NCBI GenBank assembly: GCA_026417625.1
Contig: JAOACW010000005.1
Coordinates: 1 to 64,000 of the forward strand
Origin: Syntrophales bacterium
GTDB taxonomy: Bacteria > Desulfobacterota > Syntrophia > Syntrophales > UBA8958
DNA length: 64,000 nucleotides
Direction of reading: 5' to 3'
The notes under the pieces were generated by a model, which was not told the origin of the DNA, did no database searches, and saw only the letters and a list, made by a program, of their open reading frames with translations. The position numbers were made by a program, and so were the translations under genes. Of the stretch, positions 35,220 to 42,184 are shown piece by piece (positions within the stretch are counted from its first letter, which is position 1; each line of letters starts with the position of its first letter).

Positions 35220-36263
35220 TTACTTTTGATTATTTATCTTTTTGCGGCGAAGTCGGTTAGCGAGGAATTGTTCGACCTCCTCCTGTCCGAGTTCCTTAGT
35301 TAGGATGTCTCTTAGATTCTCGAGGGGAATTTCTACGCGGGCGGCGCTCCGATGGCCGCCCGCATTTCCGAATTTACCAAAAGCTTCGCTGGCAATGGTT
35401 CCACAGTTGTGCCGATAACCGTCTCCTCTGAAAATGATTATCATCCTGTCTTTAATTATTCCGGCAACTACAACGTAATAAATATTTATTATTCTAAGAT
35501 AAAAGTCCGCCACTTGTACACAGACATCAGGACTTTCGACCCTGCCAAGGAAGCAGATAATCCTGTCTCGGTAGCGTCGACGGTGGAAAAACGCGTATTC
35601 AAAATAACGTAAGTATCTTTCCGGAATCTGATTTAACTCAATTCGCCTTATTAACTGTCTGTTGGCGCGGTTGAAACATAAATAGTAGGCGCTTATATCC
35701 TGGAAAGTCGCTTCTCTGTCGAAGTTGTTAGTATCGGACTTTATACCGTAAAAAAGAGCTGTATATAGTGTTCTAGATATCCTAATTTTGGACGCTAGAA
35801 GGTATTCGAGTAAGATCGTGGAAAGGGCACCGTATTCTGTTCTCACATCGGCAAGTTCAGCATGCCATACGGAATTAACGGGGTGGTGATCGATTACAAT
35901 CTGAGGCTGTACCCCCGCTAGTAGATTGCCGAAGAAGGTTGGTTGTGCATCCACGATGGCGACTAGTCGATACTCCTTGATATTTACTTTACTGAGGGGC
36001 AAAATATTAATTTTCATGGCTTTGATGAACTCTAAATTTTGCTGTCTACGGATCGGCTCTGTGGAAACGAGAACGGATTTTGAAAGTCCTACTGTTTTTT
36101 TGAACAATTCTTGTATCGCCATGGCTGAGGCTATGGCATCTGGGTCTGGGCTTCCATACATGAGCACGGCAAGTGAGTCGTTAGTTCTGGCCATGGACTT
36201 TAGTTTGAAAACGTTAAAAATAGTTTCTTCCTTCCGGGTTAACAGAGCTTCTATGGTTTTCAC
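35220..36263 (-). CDS. DHH/DHHA1-family phosphoesterase (NrnA-like)
   Basis: The 347-residue protein has a DHH domain (VIDHHPVN; SPDPDAIASA; GIKSDTNNF) and a C-terminal DHHA1 domain (GTIASEAFGKFGNAGGHRSAA). Relatives hydrolyse nano-RNA, pAp or cyclic dinucleotide products. The first motif is usually HxNPDxD; here it is YGSPDPD, so the first metal-binding His is Tyr. The subgroup may therefore use an altered metal site or a different substrate. It stands alone between convergent fmdB and divergent thrC. Confidence 0.85.
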   Translation of the reverse strand: MKTIEALLTRKEETIFNVFKLKSMARTNDSLAVLMYGSPDPDAIASAMAIQELFKKTVGLSKSVLVSTEPIRRQQNLEFIKAMKINILPLSKVNIKEYRLVAIVDAQPTFFGNLLAGVQPQIVIDHHPVNSVWHAELADVRTEYGALSTILLEYLLASKIRISRTLYTALFYGIKSDTNNFDREATFQDISAYYLCFNRANRQLIRRIELNQIPERYLRYFEYAFFHRRRYRDRIICFLGRVESPDVCVQVADFYLRIINIYYVVVAGIIKDRMIIIFRGDGYRHNCGTIASEAFGKFGNAGGHRSAARVEIPLENLRDILTKELGQEEVEQFLANRLRRKKINNQK

Positions 36264-36513
36264 TGATTGCTAAACCTCTTTTTTGGAATATATTTAGATA
36301 TACCATCAAGTTGAGGATCTCCTAAGCGTCTTCCCTTGGGCAGGACGATTTGTTTCAGGGATACAGATGCATGAAGTGTGTTTTGTATTTAGGTTAACGA
36401 TGTTGGGTGTATGCTTTTTCATTTGCTTTCAATCAAGTTTGGTAGGAATTTTAAAAGAATCTTTTTCTTTGTCAAGATTATGTGAAAATAATTTGGTTCA
36501 TTTTTGTTGTGCC

Positions 36514-36543
36514 TTGACAATAGCTGTAGCCATGTCCTAAATA
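36514..36543 (+). promoter_or_regulatory. sigma-70-type promoter for thrC, probably leaderless mRNA
   Basis: TTGACA (36514-36519) is followed after 18 bp by TAAATA (36538-36543; CTAAAT one base earlier gives a 17-bp spacer). The thrC ATG at 36551 lies only 7-8 bp after the -10, where transcription should start, and no ribosome binding site precedes it. Confidence 0.65.
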
Positions 36544-36550
36544 AGACACC

Positions 36551-37945
36551 ATGATAAGATACTATAGTACCAATCGGAATATATCAGGGCTCTCTGGGAT
36601 TAAGCCCTTCTCTAAACTTGTGAGTTTTCGAGAAGCTTTATTGATGGGCCAGGCTCCAGATGAAGGTCTTTTTATGCCTGATAGTATCCCAAACCTCGAT
36701 CTAAGAGAGGTTATGAGGCTCAAAGGTAAACCTTATACTGAGGCCGCTTTAGCAGTACTCTATGCTTTTTTGGAAGATGAGATCTCACGAGATGTTCTTC
36801 GGGATGCTGTGGAGGATGCTTACAATTTTCCAGTGCCTCTGGAAAAAGTTTCCGAAAAGGTATTCATAATGAGGCTTGATCAGGGACCAACAGCTTCTTT
36901 TAAGGATTTTGCGGCCCGGATGATGGCTCGGCTAATGAGCATTTTTAGGGGAGGCGAGGAAAGACTTCGCGTGCTTGTTGCGACATCTGGAGATACTGGT
37001 AGTGCGGTAGGGGAGGCATATAAGGGTGTTCCTGGGATTGATGTAATGATACTTTATCCGCAAAAGGAAGTAAGTCTCAGGCAGAAGAGGCAGCTTGACG
37101 GCATAGGTGGTAATGTTCGCGCTGTTGCTGTTGATGGTAAATTTGACGATTGTCAGAATCTGGTAAAAGAAGCTTTTGGTGATCCTTCTTTAACCTTTCT
37201 AAATCTAACTTCGGCAAATTCGATTAATGTTGGCAGGATTCTGCCGCAGATTATTTATTATGTTTATGCCTATGCCCAGCTTGCCTCTGAGGGCGAAGAG
37301 ATTATCTTTTCTGTCCCTTCTGGTAATTTTGGTAATGCTTTAGGATGTGAGTTGGCACGAAGGATGGGAGTTCCTATTAGAAAGTTGATTATGCCCACCA
37401 ATGAAAATGATGAGTTCCCTCGTTATTTGAAAACGGGTGTTTATGAGAAAGTGTCACCCTCAAAATCTTGTATATCATCAGCGATGAATGTGGGACATCC
37501 GAGCAATCTGGCCCGTTTTTTTGATCTCTACGGAGGGACGATAGATCGCAACGGCAGGGTCTACCGCTACCCCAATCGTGATGAAATGAGGAAGTACATT
37601 TATTCGGTGAGCGTATCGGACGAAGAAACCAAGAGAACCATAATTGAGGTTTTTAATAAATATGGAGTTCTTCTGGAACCCCATGGGGCGGTGGGTTGGA
37701 GAGGACTAGAATTCTACTTAGAAGATACCGGTGATGATGCTTTGGCTGTTGTTTTGGAAACAGCCCATCCTGCAAAGTTTCCAGAAGTAATACGCGAACT
37801 TTTGGGGTTTGATCCAGAGATGCCACCCAGCTTGAAAGGTATAGATGAGAGACAGGGGGAGTGTTTTCATATACCCGCCGATTACAGGGCCTTTAAGGAT
37901 TTTCTCCTCACATTTGGGGTTTCGGGAGGATGCTTAAGCACATAA
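36551..37945 (+). CDS. thrC: Threonine synthase
   Basis: The 464-residue PLP enzyme converts O-phosphohomoserine to threonine. The visible motifs are SFREALLMGQAPDEGLFMPD, the PLP lysine in TASFKDFAARMM, SGDTGSAVGEAY and the glycine loop SGNFGNALG. The length and N-terminus match the longer, E. coli-like type, which supports ATG 36551 as the true start despite no ribosome binding site. Its stop lies 4 bp from that of the convergent peptide-binding protein. Confidence 0.96.
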   Translation: MIRYYSTNRNISGLSGIKPFSKLVSFREALLMGQAPDEGLFMPDSIPNLDLREVMRLKGKPYTEAALAVLYAFLEDEISRDVLRDAVEDAYNFPVPLEKVSEKVFIMRLDQGPTASFKDFAARMMARLMSIFRGGEERLRVLVATSGDTGSAVGEAYKGVPGIDVMILYPQKEVSLRQKRQLDGIGGNVRAVAVDGKFDDCQNLVKEAFGDPSLTFLNLTSANSINVGRILPQIIYYVYAYAQLASEGEEIIFSVPSGNFGNALGCELARRMGVPIRKLIMPTNENDEFPRYLKTGVYEKVSPSKSCISSAMNVGHPSNLARFFDLYGGTIDRNGRVYRYPNRDEMRKYIYSVSVSDEETKRTIIEVFNKYGVLLEPHGAVGWRGLEFYLEDTGDDALAVVLETAHPAKFPEVIRELLGFDPEMPPSLKGIDERQGECFHIPADYRAFKDFLLTFGVSGGCLST

Positions 37946-37949
37946 GGGA

Positions 37950-39632
37950 TTACTGCGTCATCACGTAGCGCTGCTCTTCTTTTGGTACATACCACTTGAT
38001 GAAGTTGTGCATAATACCTTGTGGAGCTGGTTCCACACCACGGAAGCGTTTGTGGACAATCGGTAATGCGTCAGGTATGAAAAGGAAAAGATAAGGTTGT
38101 TCTTCCGCGAGGATCTCCTGGATGCGATTGTAATAGAGTTTTCTCTTTTTCTGGTCAAAAGTGCTGCGCCCTTTCTCTATAAGTTCATCCACCTCTCTGT
38201 TTCGAAAGGAAATGAAATTAAGTTCGTATGGTCCGGTTTTACTTGAGTGCCACACATCAAAAAGATCAGGGTCAGGTGGTATTGTCCAGCCCAGTATGAC
38301 GGCGTCGAATTTTCTCTTCCCAATAAAGTCGTTCACCAATGCGGCCCACTCAAGAACTCTTATCTTTACTGCAATGCCCACCTCACCAAGGCGTTTCTGA
38401 ATTATTTCTGCACATTTGATTCGGACCTCGTTTCCCTGGTTTGTTATTATTTCAAACTCAAAAGGCTTCCCATTTTTATCCAGAATACCGTCACCGTTTG
38501 TATCAACCCAACCTGCTTTTGCTAAGAGTTCTCTTGCTTTTGTTGGATCGTAAGGGTATCGTTTTACATCTGGATTGTATGCCCACATATCTGGTTTGTA
38601 AGGACCAGTTGCTTCGTGGCCCAAACCTAACAGAACTCCTTGAATTATCTCTTCTTTGTTTATAGCGTGAGCTATGGCCTGTCTAACAGTTCTGTCTTTG
38701 AAGAGAGGATTTTGAAGGTTATAGCCTAGGTATACGTATGAAGAAGACAGATATCGGTACTTGTTGAAATTTTTTCTAAAAAGATTGTTTTCGGTTTGTC
38801 TGCGATACTGGAGTGGAGTGAGGCCCATTTGGTCTATGCCATTTGCCCTCAGTTCAAGGAACATCGTTGCAGAATCGGGAATCACCCTCATTACGTATCC
38901 ATCTATATACGGTCTACCCTCAAAGTAGTCTTTGTTTGAGGAAAGAACTATTTTCTGTCCTCCAACCCACTGCTTGAAGCAGTACGGTCCTGTTCCAATG
39001 GGATGTCTTGCCAGGGGGGATGTTGTTATATCTTTACCTTCTAGAAGATGTTTGGGTAAGATGGAAATGTTCCAGCTCATAAGGGCAGGTGCGAAGGGTT
39101 TTTCATAAGTCACACGGAATGTGTAGTCGTCTAACGCTTCAGCCCTCTTAACTTTTTGGAAATCACCTGCGTATGGAGTGGGTGTGGATGGATCTGTCAA
39201 AAGCTTGTATGTGAAAAGTGCGTCCTGGGCTGTTAAAGGATACCCATCGTGCCATCTTACGTTTTTTCTTAGGTGGAATGTTATCGTTAATCCATTCTTT
39301 GATATATTCCAGGATTCAGCTAGATCCCCTACAATATTGAGATTTTTGTCGTATTTGACAAGGCCGTTGTAAATGAGACCAGCGATTTGATGAGATGTGC
39401 TATCGGATGCCAGTATGGGGATAAGATTAGTAGCGTCTCCGAGTGAACCAACTACGATTAAATCACCGTATGCTGGTGAAAATTCAGTGACAATTTTTTC
39501 ATTTTGGGTTTTTTCTGGAGCACCACATGAAATGGTGATTGAAAAAATAAGTAGCATAATGAAAAAGATGTGTTTTTTGTATGTTGATATTTCTGTGTTC
39601 ACGCTTTGAAGAAACTTATTGCCGAAAGTCAT
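37950..39632 (-). CDS. Peptide/oligopeptide-binding lipoprotein (solute-binding family 5), orphan
   Basis: The product is about 560 residues with a signal sequence ending in a lipobox (SITISCG) and the SBP family 5 fold: NLIPILASDSTSHQIAGLIYNGLV, LTFHLRKNVRWHDGYPLTAQDALFTY-type region, GTGPYCFKQW and DPTKARELLAKAGW. No ABC permease or ATPase is nearby. The first 20 residues before the hydrophobic core are long for a lipoprotein signal, so the start may be further downstream. It is divergent from cimA. Confidence 0.9.
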   Translation of the reverse strand: MTFGNKFLQSVNTEISTYKKHIFFIMLLIFSITISCGAPEKTQNEKIVTEFSPAYGDLIVVGSLGDATNLIPILASDSTSHQIAGLIYNGLVKYDKNLNIVGDLAESWNISKNGLTITFHLRKNVRWHDGYPLTAQDALFTYKLLTDPSTPTPYAGDFQKVKRAEALDDYTFRVTYEKPFAPALMSWNISILPKHLLEGKDITTSPLARHPIGTGPYCFKQWVGGQKIVLSSNKDYFEGRPYIDGYVMRVIPDSATMFLELRANGIDQMGLTPLQYRRQTENNLFRKNFNKYRYLSSSYVYLGYNLQNPLFKDRTVRQAIAHAINKEEIIQGVLLGLGHEATGPYKPDMWAYNPDVKRYPYDPTKARELLAKAGWVDTNGDGILDKNGKPFEFEIITNQGNEVRIKCAEIIQKRLGEVGIAVKIRVLEWAALVNDFIGKRKFDAVILGWTIPPDPDLFDVWHSSKTGPYELNFISFRNREVDELIEKGRSTFDQKKRKLYYNRIQEILAEEQPYLFLFIPDALPIVHKRFRGVEPAPQGIMHNFIKWYVPKEEQRYVMTQ

Positions 39633-39716
39633 ATGGGGTTCTTTGCTTTTTTCCGGTTAAGAGATTTTTAATGTGTTTCTATATTAGATTAATCCTAATC
39701 TCAAAAGGTTTTTGAT

Positions 39717-39745
39717 TTGACAATGCCTTTATTTTTTTATATAAG
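39717..39745 (+). promoter_or_regulatory. sigma-70-type promoter for the cimA attenuator
   Basis: A perfect TTGACA (39717-39722) with 17-bp spacer and TATAAG (39740-39745) form the best-matched promoter in the window. Transcription should begin near 39752, 17 nt before the leader-peptide ATG. Confidence 0.85.
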
Positions 39746-39768
39746 TTAGCACCAGTAAGAATTAGACT

Positions 39769-39849
39769 ATGCGTTATTTTACGATTTCCATAATGATTTG
39801 CGGGTGCATAATTAGGCCACAAAATAGGGGGCCTGATGAGGCGCGATAG
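39769..39849 (+). CDS. Isoleucine leader peptide of cimA (26 codons)
   Basis: The frame ATG 39769 to TAG 39849 encodes 26 residues with isoleucine at codons 6, 8, 10, 14 and 15. Five Ile in ten codons is far above expectation. The frame lies between the promoter and the terminator, and its last two Ile codons (ATA ATT, 39808-39813) overlap the start of the first strand of the protector hairpin, where a stalled ribosome would act. The ribosome binding site is weak (TAAGAA). Confidence 0.8.
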   Translation: MRYFTISIMICGCIIRPQNRGPDEAR

Positions 39850-39908
39850 TGTTCTTTTTTAGAATATAAAGATCCGCCGTCAGGCCCTTCCTGGCGGCGG
39901 ATCTTTTT
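39812..39908 (+). promoter_or_regulatory. Ile-responsive transcription attenuator (protector, antiterminator, terminator)
   Basis: Three alternative pairings are visible. Strand 1 TTAGGCC (39812-39818) pairs with strand 2 GGCCTGA (39830-39836). Strand 2 CCTGAT plus GGCG (39832-39837, 39840-39843) pairs instead with strand 3 CGCCGTCAGG (39875-39884). Strand 3, within AAGATCCGCCG (39869-39879), pairs with CGGCGGATCTT (39895-39905), giving an 11-bp terminator stem with T-run to 39908. A ribosome stalled on Ile codons covers strand 1, which frees strand 2 to block the terminator. Confidence 0.85.
39869..39908 (+). terminator. attenuator terminator hairpin before cimA
   Basis: Perfect 11-bp stem AAGATCCGCCG/CGGCGGATCTT with an inner CAGG/CCTG pairing and a TTTTT tract, ending directly before the cimA AGGAGG. 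Its position only makes sense as a conditional terminator. Confidence 0.92.
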
Positions 39909-39921
39909 AGGAGGTATGCCT

Positions 39922-41502
39922 ATGTCATTCGATGTGATAGTCTATGACACAACACTACGAGATGGGACGCAGGGTGAATCCATCAGTTTTACTGCGGAAG
40001 AAAAACTGAGAATTGCGTGTTTTTTGGATGAACTTGGATTCCATTACATTGAAGGGGGTTGGCCAGGATCGAACCCAAAAGATGCCCGATTCTTCGAAAT
40101 GGCAAAAACCGTCCATTTTAAGAACGCAAAATTAACAGCATTTGGAAGTACAAGAAGATCCGATTTGAGCGTGCATGATTGCCCCAATATAAGAGCTTTA
40201 CTAGCTGCGGAAACTCCTACGGTTACCATTTTTGGAAAAACGTGGGATCTTCATGTAACAGAGGTCCTTAATGTTTCTTTAGACGAGAATATAAGGATGA
40301 TTCGAGAAACGGTAACTTTTCTCAAGGACAGGGGAAAGGAAGTCATCTATGATGCAGAGCATTTTTTTGATGGGTTTAAAGAAAATCCTTCTTATGCTGA
40401 GAAAACTATCATAACCGCTTTGGAAGCTGGTGCGGATATGATTGTGCTGTGCGATACCAATGGTGGAAGTCTTCCCTATGAAGTGGAGGACATTGTGAGA
40501 AAGGTAAAAGAAATTGTTCCGTGCAAAAAACTTGGAATACACGCCCATAATGATGGAGGTCTGGCTGTTGCGAATACGTTAACTGCGGTACTTTGCGGCG
40601 CAAGTATGGTTCAGGGGACGGTTAATGGGTACGGAGAAAGGTGTGGTAATGCGGATATCATTTCAGTAATTGCTAATTTGCAGTTGAAAATGGGAAAACG
40701 ATGTCTTTCAGATGATGCACTGTCGAAACTCACGAAATTGTCAAATTTCGTGAGTGACATTGCGAATGTACCACCACTGAACTCACGGCCTTTTGTGGGT
40801 AAGAGTGCTTTTGCGCATAAAGGTGGAGTTCATGTGAGTGCTATAATAAAGAACAGACGGGCATATGAACACATTGACCCCCGTTTGGTGGGTAACATGC
40901 AAAGGGTTATTGTTTCTGATCTTTCTGGTAAGAGCAACATTGAGTACAAAGCAAAGGAATTGGGTATTGATTTAGGATCCAATAGTGATTTGAGTAGAAA
41001 AATTGTGGAGGAAATTAAAAAGTTGGAAGACGAAGGTTTTTCTTTCGATGCTGCTGATGGTTCTCTTTCCTTGCTCGTTAAAAAACTGGCTGGTCAATTT
41101 AGAGAGCCTTTTACGTTGGAACGTTTCAGCGTGATTTCTTCAAAAACAGCCAACCACCCATCGCATGCTCAGGCTGTGATTAAAATTTCTGTTGGTGATG
41201 AGGAAGAATTAACCGCGGCGGAGGGGAATGGGCCAATAAATGCCCTGGACAATGCTTTGAGGAAAGCTCTTTTAAAATTCTATCCAAGACTGAAAGAGAT
41301 GCATCTGACAGATTTTAAGGTTCGCATCGTTGAAGGGAGCGAGGGGACAGCTGCAAAGGTACAAGTATCTATTGAGTCACAGGATGGTGAAGAAACCTGG
41401 AGCACCATAGGGGTTTCTGAAAACATTATAGAGGCAAGTTGGTTTGCCTTGGTGGATAGTATACATTACAAATTGGAAAAAGATGAGCGGAAAAAGGTTT
41501 GA
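39922..41502 (+). CDS. cimA: (R)-citramalate synthase
   Basis: The 526-residue member of the LeuA/CimA family condenses pyruvate with acetyl-CoA to citramalate, the threonine-independent route to isoleucine. Motifs: DTTLRDGTQGESISFT, IEGGWPGSNPKD, LCDTNGGSLP, HAHNDGGLAVANTL and a C-terminal LeuA-type regulatory domain (SLLVKKLAGQF..). The CimA-specific GGWPGSNPKD separates it from LeuA. The ATG 39922 lies 7 bp after AGGAGG; ATG 39916 is too close. The upstream Ile leader supports the assignment independently. Confidence 0.95.
   Translation: MSFDVIVYDTTLRDGTQGESISFTAEEKLRIACFLDELGFHYIEGGWPGSNPKDARFFEMAKTVHFKNAKLTAFGSTRRSDLSVHDCPNIRALLAAETPTVTIFGKTWDLHVTEVLNVSLDENIRMIRETVTFLKDRGKEVIYDAEHFFDGFKENPSYAEKTIITALEAGADMIVLCDTNGGSLPYEVEDIVRKVKEIVPCKKLGIHAHNDGGLAVANTLTAVLCGASMVQGTVNGYGERCGNADIISVIANLQLKMGKRCLSDDALSKLTKLSNFVSDIANVPPLNSRPFVGKSAFAHKGGVHVSAIIKNRRAYEHIDPRLVGNMQRVIVSDLSGKSNIEYKAKELGIDLGSNSDLSRKIVEEIKKLEDEGFSFDAADGSLSLLVKKLAGQFREPFTLERFSVISSKTANHPSHAQAVIKISVGDEEELTAAEGNGPINALDNALRKALLKFYPRLKEMHLTDFKVRIVEGSEGTAAKVQVSIESQDGEETWSTIGVSENIIEASWFALVDSIHYKLEKDERKKV
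40728..40755 (+). repeat. perfect 12-bp inverted repeat inside cimA
   Basis: ACTCACGAAATT (40728-40739) and AATTTCGTGAGT (40744-40755) flank a 4-nt loop within the cimA coding sequence. No T-run follows. Confidence 0.85.
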
Positions 41503-41551
41503 GTAGTTTCGCTTTGTTGTAAAATCGAATAATTTCTGGTACTGGTGATTC

Positions 41552-42160
41552 ATGATAATTGCTATAAACAGTCAAAACCCACAGTTGCGTCTCATCAGAA
41601 AGGTTGTGGAATGCCTGAAGGCAGGGGGAATAATTATATATCCCACCGACACAGTATACGGACTAGGTTGTGATTTATTAAATAAGCGGGGTATAGAAAG
41701 AATATACGAAATCAAGAGAAAAAGTAAAAAGCAACCTCTGAGTTTTGTTTGTGCTGACCTTAAGCATCTGAGCCAGTATGCTATAGTTTCTGATTTTGCC
41801 TACAGGGTTATGCGCCGATATTTACCAGGTCCGTACACTTTTATTTTGCCCGCCTCTCGGTTGGTTCCCAAGATTATTTTACCAAAGAGACAAACTACGG
41901 GAATTCGGGTTCCTGATCATCAGATATGCCTTGCAATTGTTCGTGAATTGGGACGTCCGATAATCAGTACGAGTGTAAAAAATGAAGAAGGGGAGTTAAT
42001 GAATGATCCGATATTGGTTCATGACAGATTCAAACACCATGTAGACTTGGTCATTGATGGCGGGATAATTCCAGCTCAACCATCAACGGTAATTAGCCTT
42101 ATCGATGATACAGTAGAAGTGGTTAGGATTGGAAAGGGTGATGTGAGGTCGTTTTTGTAA
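41552..42160 (+). CDS. Sua5/YciO/YrdC-family protein
   Basis: The 202-residue protein has the YrdC fold with the conserved YPTDTVYGLGCDL and IKRKSKKQPLSFVC and PGPYTFILPA motifs. Sua5/TsaC enzymes make threonylcarbamoyl-AMP for tRNA t6A; the close relative YciO has similar motifs and unclear role. Length and the KQPLSF form lean to the YciO/Sua5-short type, so the exact role is open. It begins 49 bp after cimA and ends 24 bp before rng on the same strand. Confidence 0.88.
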   Translation: MIIAINSQNPQLRLIRKVVECLKAGGIIIYPTDTVYGLGCDLLNKRGIERIYEIKRKSKKQPLSFVCADLKHLSQYAIVSDFAYRVMRRYLPGPYTFILPASRLVPKIILPKRQTTGIRVPDHQICLAIVRELGRPIISTSVKNEEGELMNDPILVHDRFKHHVDLVIDGGIIPAQPSTVISLIDDTVEVVRIGKGDVRSFL

Positions 42161-42184
42161 AATGTGTGAGGGAATAATCTGGCT

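Noticed and set aside
36264-36513. Possible riboswitch or T-box upstream of thrC
   Set aside because: No T-box motif, specifier loop or terminator hairpin is visible, and the promoter lies too close to the ATG to leave a leader.
39687-39702. AGATTA-atcc-TAATCT inverted repeat between the peptide-binding gene and the cimA promoter
   Set aside because: Only 6 bp per arm in AT-rich sequence; could be an operator but equally chance.
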